Part shown: in pieces, positions 1 through 8,017 of the stretch
Position numbering within the stretch: position 1 is the stretch's first letter
Layout: each line of letters opens with the position of its first letter
Source: CAZYMF01 sp964648215
GTDB lineage: Bacteria; Desulfobacterota; Binatia; HRBIN30; JACQVA1
Length of the DNA stretch: 19,845 bases
Direction of reading: 5' to 3'
Assembly (NCBI GenBank): GCA_964648215.1
Contig: CAZYMF010000080.1
Span: forward strand, 1-19,845
Notes under the pieces: model-generated
Seen by the model: the letters and a program-made list of their open reading frames with translations, nothing else
What the model was told of the DNA's origin: nothing
Databases searched by the model: none
Made by a program: the position numbers and the translations under genes

Positions 1-3
1 CCC

Positions 4-1113
4 ATGCGAGCCCTGAGCGCCATGATCCGCAAGGAGTTCACCCACATTCGACGTGATCCGCAGCTGATCGGCTTCGTGCTGGCGCTGCCAGTTCTGCTGC
101 TGATCCTGTTCGGCTACGCCTTGCGGCTGAAGATCGACCACCTCGAGGTGGCGGTCTGGGACCAGGACCAGAACTTCTTCAGCGCCACGGTCAAGGACCG
201 GCTGCGCCAGGCCGGCCAGCTGCACGTGGTCGAGGTGCACTCGGAGCAGGCGATCCGCGACAAGCTGCAGTCCGGCGAGGCGCCGCTCGGCCTCATCATC
301 CCGAAAGGTTTCGCCGAGCGGCTGGCGGACGGCAAACAGACGGACTTCCCCATGTACGTCGACGGCACCATGCCGACACTGGCGCAGGGCGCTCTCTACG
401 GCGCGCGGGTGCTCACCAGCGAGGACGCGGCGGCGGAGCTGCAGATCGGCGACCAGCCCAAGCCACCCAAGCCGCCGATCAACATCGACCAGCACATCCT
501 CTACAACCCCGACCTGCGCGACTCCGACTTCTTCCTCCCGGGCACCATCGGCATCGTCATCATGCTGGTCGTGCTGACGCTCTCGGCCGGCCTGGTGCGC
601 GAGAAGGAGCAGCAAACCATCGAGCAGCTGCTGGCGACGCCGATCTCGCGCTTCGCGCTCATCGCCGGCAAGATGATTCCCTACGGCCTGATCGCCGCTT
701 TCGATTTCGTCGTCGCGGTCATCATCGCCTGGCTCGTCTTCCACCTGCCGTTCCGCGGCTCGCTGCTCTCGATCGGGCTGCTGGCCGCCCTCTTCATTCT
801 GTCGCTGCTCGCCCTCGGCGCACTGATATCGACCGTGTCGCAGACCCAGCTGCAGGCCAACTTCATGGCCGTGTTCATCATCGTGCCGTCGGTGCTGATG
901 TCCGGCTTCGTCTTCCCCATCGAGGCGATGCCGTTCTGGCTGCGACCGGTGGCGTGGGCGCTGCCGATGACCTACTTCGTCGAGGCGATCCGCGGCCTCA
1001 CGCTCAAGGCCACGCCGGTGCTGGATCTGCAGAAGGACTTTCTCGCCCTGGCGGGCTTCATGATCGTGTTCACCCTCCTCAGCCTGACCCGCTTTCGCAA
1101 GACGCTGGCGTAG
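4..1113 (+). CDS. ABC-2 type transporter permease (YhhJ/YbhR-like)
   Basis: This is an inner-membrane permease subunit of an ABC exporter (ABC-2 family, 369 aa). It would pair with an ATPase and often a HlyD-type adaptor. The N-terminus has the family pattern IRKEFTHIRRDP (residues 8-19), followed by a first membrane helix at about 21-40. A large extracytoplasmic domain runs to about residue 175. It is followed by a cluster of about five hydrophobic helices, with the typical loop REKEQQTIEQLLATPIS near residues 199-215 between the first two. The length is normal for the family. The ATG lies three bases from the window edge, so its ribosome site cannot be judged, but the N-terminal motif fits this start. 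The crp-like gene begins 18 bases after the stop, so the two are probably co-transcribed. Partner subunits may lie to the left, outside the window. Substrate unknown. Confidence 0.9.
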   Translation: MRALSAMIRKEFTHIRRDPQLIGFVLALPVLLLILFGYALRLKIDHLEVAVWDQDQNFFSATVKDRLRQAGQLHVVEVHSEQAIRDKLQSGEAPLGLIIPKGFAERLADGKQTDFPMYVDGTMPTLAQGALYGARVLTSEDAAAELQIGDQPKPPKPPINIDQHILYNPDLRDSDFFLPGTIGIVIMLVVLTLSAGLVREKEQQTIEQLLATPISRFALIAGKMIPYGLIAAFDFVVAVIIAWLVFHLPFRGSLLSIGLLAALFILSLLALGALISTVSQTQLQANFMAVFIIVPSVLMSGFVFPIEAMPFWLRPVAWALPMTYFVEAIRGLTLKATPVLDLQKDFLALAGFMIVFTLLSLTRFRKTLA

Positions 1114-1131
1114 AGCGACGACGAGGCAGCC

Positions 1132-1758
1132 ATGGCCACCTCCGCACAACAAGACGGGCTTTCCTTTCCCAAGGGCGCGGTGATCTTCCGCCAGGGTGAC
1201 CCCGGCAACGAGATGTTCGTGATCGAGAAGGGGCGGGTGCGATTGACGCTGGGCACGGCCGGCCACGAAAAGGAGGTCGCGCTCCTCGGCCGCGGCGACT
1301 TCTTCGGCGAGCTGTCGTTGCTCAGCGGCGCGGCGCGCTCGGCCACGGCGCAGGCGGTGGAGGACTCGACCTTGCTCGCCATCGGTCGCGACGTGTTCGG
1401 AATGATGGTGCAGGACGATCTCGACGTCGTCTTCCGCATGATGAACGCGCAGGGGCAGCGCCTGAGCCAGACGAATCAGCCGATTCAGCAGCTGATGCAA
1501 CGCCTCGGCCGCATACGCATCCTCACCCACACGCTGCGCCGCCTGGCCGGCACGCAGCCGCCCTCGTGCACCGTCGACATCGATGCTCTGGCCGCCGACA
1601 TCGCCCTCAACGCGACCGAGGTCGCCGCAACCATCGACGACGCCGTGCGGCAGGGGGCCGGCACTCTACAGGGTCGCCAGTGGCGTCTCGAAGGGCAGGA
1701 CCAGCTGCAAAAGCTGATCGACGTGCTCGGGCGCTACGCCGAGCCGATCGCGGTGTGA
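1132..1758 (+). CDS. Crp/Fnr-type cyclic-nucleotide-binding regulator
   Basis: This is a 208-aa cytosolic protein with an N-terminal cNMP-binding beta-roll (about residues 10-110). It carries a recognisable phosphate-binding cassette, FFGELSLLSGAARSATA (about 62-78), which keeps the Gly-Glu and Arg-Ser pair that holds a cyclic nucleotide in CRP. A dimerisation helix follows. The C-terminal part (about 145-190) looks like a degenerate winged helix (VDIDALAADIALNATEVAAT), shorter and less typical than in CRP. It may bind DNA, or act as a cNMP-sensing protein without strong DNA binding. The start is supported by GAGG about 8 bases upstream. It follows the ABC permease in a probable operon, so it may regulate export genes. 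The target is unknown. Confidence 0.85.
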   Translation: MATSAQQDGLSFPKGAVIFRQGDPGNEMFVIEKGRVRLTLGTAGHEKEVALLGRGDFFGELSLLSGAARSATAQAVEDSTLLAIGRDVFGMMVQDDLDVVFRMMNAQGQRLSQTNQPIQQLMQRLGRIRILTHTLRRLAGTQPPSCTVDIDALAADIALNATEVAATIDDAVRQGAGTLQGRQWRLEGQDQLQKLIDVLGRYAEPIAV

Positions 1759-1770
1759 GCGGCCAAGCTC

Positions 1771-1849
1771 GTAGGGCGGGCAGTGCCCGCCGCGGCACCC
1801 CGGAGCCAACGCTTGCCGGCGTCCGCATGGCGGGCAGTGTCCGCCCTAC
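1771..1849. repeat. Palindromic GGCGGGCA-type intergenic repeat pair
   Basis: Two 21-base arms, at 1771-1791 and 1829-1849, are near-perfect inverted copies of each other (core TAGGGCGGGCA). Each arm is itself almost palindromic (GGCGGGCAGTGCCCGCC). The unit fills the gap between two convergent genes and could act as a bidirectional transcription or mRNA-end structure. No T-tract follows either side. It looks like a REP-type dispersed repeat; the copy number in the genome cannot be seen here. Confidence 0.7.
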
Positions 1850-1863
1850 AGGACTTTCGGCCG

Positions 1864-2871
1864 TTACAGCAACAGCGCGCTCTGGTCCATCTTGCGCGTG
1901 AAGCTGACGAAGATGTCCTCGAGGCTGGGGTAGACCGAGCGCACCGACTGTACCTCGATGCCGGCTTCGACCAGGCGCTTGCGCAGCACGTCCATCACCG
2001 TGGCGCGCCGTGCCGAGCCGGTGAAGGTGGCCAGCGAGTCGGTGGTCGTCGGCTCGGGCGGAACGTCGCGCAGGCGGATGTGGAGGGCCTGGCCGAACAC
2101 GCTGACGTCGCCGACGTAGGGCGCGTCGCGCAGCACCGTGAGCGCGGCCATCAACGGCTGGCAGACGATCTCCAGGCGGCGGTTGGTGCTCTCGATCTCC
2201 TCGCGCTTCATCGAGTTGGGGTCGCCGTTGACGAGCAGCTTGCCGTAGTACACGTAGGCGACCTGGGTGCAGCGCTCGGCCTCGTCCATGTAGTGGGTGG
2301 TGACGAACAGCGTCGTGCCCTCGCGCGCCAATTGGAAGAGGAGATCCCACAGCAGTCGGCGCGCCACCGGGTCGACGCCCGCGGTGGGCTCGTCGAGGAA
2401 CAGGATGCGCGGGCGGTGGATCAGCGCGCAGGCCAGTGCCAGCCGCTGCTTGAGGCCGCCGGAGAGAATGCCCGAGATCTGCTGCTCGCGCCCTTCCAGG
2501 CCGCAGAGATGCAGCAGCTCCTGCTTGCGCGTCTCCGCCTCGCTCGGCGGCACGCCGTACACGTTGCCGTAGAAGTCGAGGTTCTCGCGCACCGACAGGT
2601 CGGGGTAGAGGCTGAACTTCTGCGACACGTAGCCGATGACGCGCTTGATCTGCTCCGCCTCGCGGTTGACGTCGTAGCCGGCCACCGTGGCGCGTCCCCC
2701 GCTCGGAGTGAGCACGCCGCAGAGCATGCGGATGATGGTGGTCTTGCCCGAGCCGTTGGGCCCGAGCAGGCCGAAGACGTCCTGCTCGCGAATGCGCAGG
2801 CTGACGCCGTCGACAGCGACGCGCTTGCCGAACTGCTTGGTGAGGTTCTCGGCGACGATGACGTCAGCCAT
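1864..2871 (-). CDS. ABC transporter ATP-binding protein (CcmA/DrrA-like)
   Basis: This is a 335-aa single nucleotide-binding subunit of an ABC exporter. All catalytic motifs are present: Walker A GPNGSGKTT (37-45), Q-loop YVSQ (81-84), signature LSGGLKQR (136-143), Walker B ILFLDEP (156-162) and the switch histidine in TTH (191-193). The C-terminal extension of about 120 residues ends with YPSLEDIFVSF, the usual tail of the multidrug/YbhF-type ATPases. It matches the type of permease encoded at the left edge of the window, but lies convergent to it instead of in its operon. No permease follows it on its own strand. It may serve the left-edge permease or others elsewhere. The ATG at 2871 follows directly from the family N-terminus; no strong ribosome site is seen. 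Confidence 0.9.
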   Translation of the reverse strand: MADVIVAENLTKQFGKRVAVDGVSLRIREQDVFGLLGPNGSGKTTIIRMLCGVLTPSGGRATVAGYDVNREAEQIKRVIGYVSQKFSLYPDLSVRENLDFYGNVYGVPPSEAETRKQELLHLCGLEGREQQISGILSGGLKQRLALACALIHRPRILFLDEPTAGVDPVARRLLWDLLFQLAREGTTLFVTTHYMDEAERCTQVAYVYYGKLLVNGDPNSMKREEIESTNRRLEIVCQPLMAALTVLRDAPYVGDVSVFGQALHIRLRDVPPEPTTTDSLATFTGSARRATVMDVLRKRLVEAGIEVQSVRSVYPSLEDIFVSFTRKMDQSALLL

Positions 2872-2952
2872 GATAGCTCGGGGACGGTGCCATAGTCGCC
2901 TTCTCTCGCTCCGCGGTCAGTTCAATCGTTCATGCGCCCACGCGCGTGCCGT

Positions 2953-2958
2953 ACTATA
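2953..2958 (-). promoter_or_regulatory. Possible -10 box for the ABC ATPase gene
   Basis: On the minus strand TATAGT occurs about 80 bases upstream of the ATG at 2871. No convincing -35 box is seen at 16-18 bases spacing (GACTTG lies 15 bases away). The gap 2872-3029 otherwise holds only a heptad repeat tract. Confidence 0.3.
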
Positions 2959-2992
2959 GCCGCCGGCGCGCGGCAAGTCGCCGCGAAGAAAT

Positions 2993-3027
2993 GGAAACCG
3001 GGAACAGGGAATTCGGAACGGAGAACC
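2993..3027. repeat. Degenerate heptanucleotide-periodic tract (GGGAACN-like)
   Basis: Five successive 7-base units read ggaaacc, gggaaca, gggaatt, cggaacg, gagaacc. The tract lies just past the stop codon of the EamA gene (TGA, minus strand, 3030-3032). It is periodic but not identical, as expected of an old simple repeat that is decaying, or of a repeat family with loose consensus. Confidence 0.55.
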
Positions 3028-3029
3028 GG

Positions 3030-3998
3030 TCAAGGTCGTACCTGTCGTCCGCCCGTTCCCTCTTTTCCGTGCGCGGCGAGACGATCCGCCTTGCCGTTGC
3101 CGGAGACGGTGGCGACGACCTCGGCGCCACACGAGCCGACGATCATGACGGCACCGAGCAGCTCGCGGGCGCCGAGCGGCTCGCCCGCCAGGGCGGCGGC
3201 CGATCCCAGGCCGACGACGATCTCGAGCATGAGGAGAACGGCGACGCGACCCGGCTCGACGCGGCTGCCGCCGAAGATGGTGAGCCCGACCACCGCCGGC
3301 ATCCAGAGCAGACCCAGCGCCAGCAGCCAGCCGAGCGATCGCGACAGCGTCGCCACACTCGGCGCCACCCAGGAGCGGCCGCCCGGGACGATGGTGAAGA
3401 GGACGAACAACGGCGCCAGAAAGAGGAACTGGACGAACATCTTGTCGACATCGGCGACCTGCTCCACGTGCTGCAGGGACACCATCGCCCACGCCCAGCA
3501 GATGCCGGAGAGCAGACCCATCCAGTCCGCCACGGTGTGCGGCACGGGCGCACCGCCGTTGCCGAGGACGACGAAGAGCCCGAGCAGCCCGAAGCCGATG
3601 GTGGCCGACCGTGCCGCCGTGATCGGCACGCCGAGCCGCCAGCGCGCCAGCAGCGTGCTCCACACCGGCGTGAGATAGAAGAGCAGGATCACGCGAGCGA
3701 CGTAGCCGCGCAGCAGTCCCTCGGCGTAGAGTGCGATCGCCGCGGCCGTGAGCAGACCGGCCAGAAACAACGGCCGTCCCGCCGCGCGCAGCTGCCAACG
3801 TCGCGCCAGCCCCACCGGCAGCAGAATGGCCAGGGGAAGGGCGAAGCCGCCCGCGGTGGCCCACGCCGAGCTCAGCCCCGCGTGGTCGAGCCCGCGCAGC
3901 GGGATCCACAGCGTGCCCCAGAAGAGCGTGGAGAGAACGATGGCCAGGCTGGGTCCCAGCGAGTCGCGCCGTCCGTCGGTTGGCCTGGGCGCCGCCAC
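3030..3998 (-). CDS. EamA/DMT-family transporter
   Basis: This is a 322-aa integral membrane protein made of two tandem EamA domains (about residues 15-145 and 160-295), predicted to have ten helices. Family-like features include STLFWGTLWIPLRG near the start of the first helix and the hairpin EPGRVAVLLMLEIVVGLGS followed by GEPL in the second domain. Such proteins export or import small metabolites, often amino acids or nucleoside-like compounds; the substrate cannot be read from sequence. The start is GTG at 3998, 15 bases after the miaB stop, so it is probably translated from the miaB transcript. The last dozen residues (GKEGTGGRQVRP) are polar and run into a repeat tract, so the natural C-terminus may have been altered by that repeat. 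Confidence 0.85.
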   Translation of the reverse strand: MAAPRPTDGRRDSLGPSLAIVLSTLFWGTLWIPLRGLDHAGLSSAWATAGGFALPLAILLPVGLARRWQLRAAGRPLFLAGLLTAAAIALYAEGLLRGYVARVILLFYLTPVWSTLLARWRLGVPITAARSATIGFGLLGLFVVLGNGGAPVPHTVADWMGLLSGICWAWAMVSLQHVEQVADVDKMFVQFLFLAPLFVLFTIVPGGRSWVAPSVATLSRSLGWLLALGLLWMPAVVGLTIFGGSRVEPGRVAVLLMLEIVVGLGSAAALAGEPLGARELLGAVMIVGSCGAEVVATVSGNGKADRLAAHGKEGTGGRQVRP

Positions 3999-4013
3999 GG
4001 TCGCACGGCCGCG

Positions 4014-5327
<1,314 letters not shown>

Positions 5328-5328
5328 G

Positions 5329-5381
5329 TTGAAACAGGCCTGCGGGAGGCCTTATATAACGGTGGCGCCGAAGGAACACAA
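5329..5381. promoter_or_regulatory. Bidirectional promoter with shared palindromic -10 box
   Basis: The 58-base gap between miaB (-) and the zinc-ribbon gene (+) holds TATATA at 5353-5358, which reads the same on both strands. Rightward, TTGAAA (5329-5334) lies 18 bases upstream of it. Leftward, TTGTGT (minus strand, 5381-5376) lies 17 bases upstream of it. Both are fair sigma-70-like promoters. An inverted repeat AGGCCT (5336-5341 and 5347-5352) sits between the rightward -35 and -10 and could be an operator. Ribosome site AAGGAA (5371-5376) serves the plus gene at 5386. Confidence 0.6.
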
Positions 5382-5385
5382 TTCC

Positions 5386-5592
5386 ATGCCACAGCCACCC
5401 GACCAGTTCGACCAGCTCGAGGCCTCGCTCCTCTACTGCCCCCACTGCCGGCAGGCGATGCCGGTGCGCAAGCGGCTCCTCCTGGTCCTGCTCGGCGCCG
5501 AGAAGTTCGACTACGTCTGCACCCGCTGCGGCTCGCTGTGCGGCGACAAGACCGAGCCGACGCGCGAGCCCCCGCCGCGCCGTCTCGCCTAG
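5386..5592 (+). CDS. Small zinc-ribbon protein, function unknown
   Basis: This 68-aa protein has two CxxC knuckles: CPHC (Cys18, Cys21) and CTRC (Cys45, Cys48), plus an extra Cys52. This is the pattern of a zinc ribbon. The loop between the knuckles is a hydrophobic beta-like stretch (RLLLVLLGAEKFDYV). The ATG at 5386 was chosen because AAGGAA lies nine bases upstream and the promoter at 5353 precedes it. A longer frame from 5326 would begin upstream of the -10 box. It is followed closely by the cobalamin-binding-like gene and is probably co-transcribed. I do not recognise a named family. It could be a nucleic-acid-binding or metal-buffering accessory. Confidence 0.7.
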   Translation: MPQPPDQFDQLEASLLYCPHCRQAMPVRKRLLLVLLGAEKFDYVCTRCGSLCGDKTEPTREPPPRRLA

Positions 5593-5605
5593 GGTCGTGG
5601 GGCGC

Positions 5606-6529
5606 ATGCCGCCGCGGATCGTCTCTCTCCTGCCCAGCGCCACCGAGATCGTCTGCGCCCTCGGCCTGCAGGACCAACTCGTCGGCGTCTCGCACGAGTG
5701 CGACTACCCGCCCGAGATCGCCGGCCGTCCGGTGTTGACCGAGCCGAAGATCGATCCCCGCCGTCCCTCGGTGGAGATCGACCGCGACGTCCGCCGCCTC
5801 GTCCGGGACGGGTTGAGCGTCTACCGCATCCGCACCGACGTCTTGCAACAGCTCGCGCCCGACGTGATCGTCACCCAGGATCAGTGCGAGGTGTGCGCGG
5901 TGTCGTACCCGGAGGTCGAGCGGGCCGCGCGCGAGTGCCTCGGCAACGACGTTACCATCGTCTCGCTGCGGCCGACCCGCGTCGAGGACATCCTCGCCGA
6001 CATCGGCCGGGTGGCGGCGGCCTGCGACCGCGGCGCGGCGGGCGAAGCTCTCGTCGCCGGCATGCGCGAGCGGTTGCAGGCGATCGGGGAGCGCGCCCAA
6101 CGGGTCCGCAGCCGGCCGCGGGTGGCCTGCCTCGAGTGGCTCGAGCCGTTGATGATGGCGGGCAACTGGATTCCGGAGCTGGTCACCCTGGCCGGCGGCC
6201 ACTACGACGCGGTGGCGCCGGGCGCGCACACGCCGACGATCTCGTGGGCCGATCTGGTCGTCTACGCGCCGGACGTGATCGTGGTGATGCCCTGCGGCTT
6301 CGAGATCGAGCAGACACAGGCGCAGATGGAGACCCTGACGGCACGCCGCGAGTGGCAGGAGCTTCCCGCCGTCCGCAACCGGCGCGTCTACATCGCCGAC
6401 GGCAACGCCTACCTCAACCGCCCCGGGCCGCGGATCGTCGACAGCGCCGCGCTGCTCGCCGGACTGATCCAGCCCGGCTTCTTCGCCGCCGGCATCCCGC
6501 CCGGCAGCTGGCGTAGTGGCAGTCGATAG
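5606..6529 (+). CDS. Cytosolic BtuF-like cobalamin-binding protein
   Basis: This is a Peripla_BP_2 (BtuF/FhuD-fold) ligand-binding protein of 307 aa. It opens with RIVSLLPSATEIVCALGL and has the two-lobe arrangement of corrinoid binders. No signal peptide or lipobox is present: the protein begins straight with the first beta strand, so it is probably cytosolic. This signal-less group is usually annotated as cobalamin-binding protein. A CxxC (TQDQCEVCAVS, Cys94 and Cys97) lies in the hinge-side region and may bind metal or be redox-active. ATG 5606 fits the family N-terminus; GTG 5597 (three residues longer, four bases after the previous stop) is the alternative. The TAG stop at 6527-6529 lies inside a heptad repeat tract, so the last few residues (SGSR) come from the repeat. 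The next gene is a Ni/Co permease, which supports a role in cobalt or corrinoid use. Confidence 0.8.
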   Translation: MPPRIVSLLPSATEIVCALGLQDQLVGVSHECDYPPEIAGRPVLTEPKIDPRRPSVEIDRDVRRLVRDGLSVYRIRTDVLQQLAPDVIVTQDQCEVCAVSYPEVERAARECLGNDVTIVSLRPTRVEDILADIGRVAAACDRGAAGEALVAGMRERLQAIGERAQRVRSRPRVACLEWLEPLMMAGNWIPELVTLAGGHYDAVAPGAHTPTISWADLVVYAPDVIVVMPCGFEIEQTQAQMETLTARREWQELPAVRNRRVYIADGNAYLNRPGPRIVDSAALLAGLIQPGFFAAGIPPGSWRSGSR

Positions 6530-6617
6530 TTGATAGTTGATAGTCGATAGTTTACTGTCGAGTGTCGGTGCGGAACGGCTGTCGACTCTCGACCATCCAC
6601 TATCGACTGTCGACTGG
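6524..6617. repeat. Two heptanucleotide-repeat arms in inverted orientation
   Basis: The left arm runs 6524-6565 as six 7-base units (cgatagt, tgatagt, tgatagt, cgatagt, ttactgt, cgagtgt). The right arm, 6579-6617, reads ctgtcga, ctctcga, ccatcca, ctatcga, ctgtcga, ctgg, which is the same motif family on the other strand. The arms can pair imperfectly around a short spacer. The first unit carries the stop codon of the cobalamin-binding-like gene. The tract fills most of the gap before the Ni/Co permease gene (6663). Confidence 0.75.
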
Positions 6618-6662
6618 TTCTCGGGGGCTTACGGCGGCGTCGATCTGTGGTAGTGGAAGCCC

Positions 6663-7391
6663 ATGACGGCGGGCTGGCTCTCCGCGGCTTCTCTGCTCGG
6701 TCTCGGCTTCGTTCTCGGGCTGAAGCATGCGCTCGACGCGGATCATATCGCGGCGGTGTCGACCATCGTCAGCGAGCGCAAGAGCCTGTGGAGCTCGTCG
6801 CTGGTCGGCGTGTTCTGGGGCATCGGACACACGCTGTCGTTGTTCGTCGCCGGCGTGGCCGTGATCTTCCTGCACTTCGAGATGGGGGAGCGCCTGGCGC
6901 AGATGCTCGAGCTCGGCGTCGCCGTCATGCTGATCGCCCTCGGGGTCAACAGCCTCCACAAGATCATCCGCGGCGCTCGGCTGCACGTGCACGTGCACGA
7001 GCACGGCGGTCGACGGCACGTGCACCCCCACATCCATGAGAGCGAGACGGAGCACGAGCTCCACGGCCATCACCGGCTTCGCTTCGGCACCCGGCCGCTG
7101 CTGGTCGGGATCGTGCACGGGCTGGCGGGGAGCGCCGCGGTGATGCTGCTGGTGCTGTCGACGATTCCGTCGCCGGCGCTCGGCATCGCGTACATCGGCG
7201 TATTCGGCGTCGGCACCATCGGCGGCATGTTGACCATGAGCCTGCTCATGGGTCTGCCCACACAACTCACCGCCACGCGTTATGCCCGCGCCCATCTCGC
7301 GGTCCGCGGCCTGGCCGGCTGCTTCAGCCTGGGCCTGGGGCTTTTCATGGCGTACGACATCGGCATCGTGCGAGGTCTGCTGCTGCTCTGA
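6663..7391 (+). CDS. NiCoT/UreH-like nickel or cobalt permease
   Basis: This is a 242-aa integral membrane metal permease with about six helices. The NiCoT-type signature HALDADHI (His22 to His28) lies in the second half of the first helix region; in this family it forms the metal-selectivity site. A cytosolic or periplasmic loop at about 105-138 holds 12 His in 30 residues (for example HVHVHEHGG and HVHPHIHE), which should bind or funnel Ni2+/Co2+. A second conserved patch, GIVHGLAGSAAVMLL (about 150-164), matches the family. The gene follows the cobalamin-binding-like gene at 133 bases, separated by a repeat tract. A weak GGAAG lies 3 bases before the ATG. Whether it transports Ni or Co is not determinable; the neighbour hints at cobalt. 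Confidence 0.85.
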   Translation: MTAGWLSAASLLGLGFVLGLKHALDADHIAAVSTIVSERKSLWSSSLVGVFWGIGHTLSLFVAGVAVIFLHFEMGERLAQMLELGVAVMLIALGVNSLHKIIRGARLHVHVHEHGGRRHVHPHIHESETEHELHGHHRLRFGTRPLLVGIVHGLAGSAAVMLLVLSTIPSPALGIAYIGVFGVGTIGGMLTMSLLMGLPTQLTATRYARAHLAVRGLAGCFSLGLGLFMAYDIGIVRGLLLL

Positions 7392-7402
7392 GATACCGCG
7401 GC

Positions 7403-7433
7403 GTCGCCCGGCACGGCTTCGCCGACGGGCGAC
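7403..7433. other. Strong GC hairpin between the Ni/Co permease and next gene
   Basis: GTCGCCCG (7403-7410) pairs with CGGGCGAC (7426-7433), and an inner CGGC-TTC-GCCG stem continues it. No T-tract follows, so it is not a standard intrinsic terminator. It could protect or attenuate the mRNA between the two genes, or be a REP relic. Confidence 0.5.
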
Positions 7434-7461
7434 CCGGTCCGAGAGAAGCGAGGAGGGGAGA

Positions 7462-7938
7462 ATGGCGAATGGATATGCTTGCGGGCTCGCGTGGGTGTTG
7501 ATCTTGGCGACGGTGGCCGGCGCCGGAGCGGCGGTCCTACCAACCGACGTCCAACAGGCACTGCGAACCCGCAAAGAAATCTGGGTCGCCACACGACGAG
7601 CCGACGGAACGCGCAGCAGCGCGGCGCCGGTCTGGTTCTGGTGGAACGGCACCGACCTCTACTTCAGCACCGGTCCCGACACCCACAAGGCCAAGCGCAT
7701 TCGTCGCGGCAGCCCGGTTTATTTCTCGGTTGCCGGCAAGGATGGTCCGTTCTTCGAAGGAAAGCCGGAGATCGTCAACGATCTCCAACTGGTCGAGCGG
7801 CTCGGAGACGAGTACGCCAAGAAGTACTGGATCGCCTGGCTCGGGTTCTTCCGACCGCGGGCGGCCCGCGTCAGCTCCGGGAAGACCGTCGTGGTCAAGG
7901 TCGTACCGAGCGGCGAGTCGCCGTCTCCGGCTGATTGA
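7462..7938 (+). CDS. Exported pyridoxamine-5'-phosphate-oxidase-fold protein
   Basis: This 158-aa protein begins with a hydrophobic segment (residues 4-25, WVLILATVAGAGAAV) that reads as a signal peptide with a possible AGA/AV cleavage or as a membrane anchor. The rest has the split-barrel flavin-binding pattern of the PNPOx family: a helix then RKEIWVATRRADGTRSSAAP, WFWWNGTDLYFSTG, and THKAKRIRRGSPVYFSV, where the basic KAKRIRR would meet FMN or F420 phosphate. The ATG at 7462 is fixed by a strong AGGAGGGGAG at 7451-7460. A longer frame from 7282 overlaps the permease gene and is rejected. Most family members are cytosolic, so export is unusual. Function unknown; reduction or binding of a flavin/F420/heme-like ligand is the family expectation. 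Confidence 0.75.
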   Translation: MANGYACGLAWVLILATVAGAGAAVLPTDVQQALRTRKEIWVATRRADGTRSSAAPVWFWWNGTDLYFSTGPDTHKAKRIRRGSPVYFSVAGKDGPFFEGKPEIVNDLQLVERLGDEYAKKYWIAWLGFFRPRAARVSSGKTVVVKVVPSGESPSPAD

Positions 7939-8017
7939 TCCGTCTTCCTGCCACTCGCCTGACTCGACAACCGAGCTGGAGACGTTGCTCGGCCGGAGGG
8001 ACCGATGGTGCTCGCGC

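Noticed and set aside
7282..7461. Longer start for the PNPOx-fold protein
   Set aside because: It would overlap the permease gene by 110 bases, while the ATG at 7462 has a near-perfect ribosome site and reveals a signal peptide.
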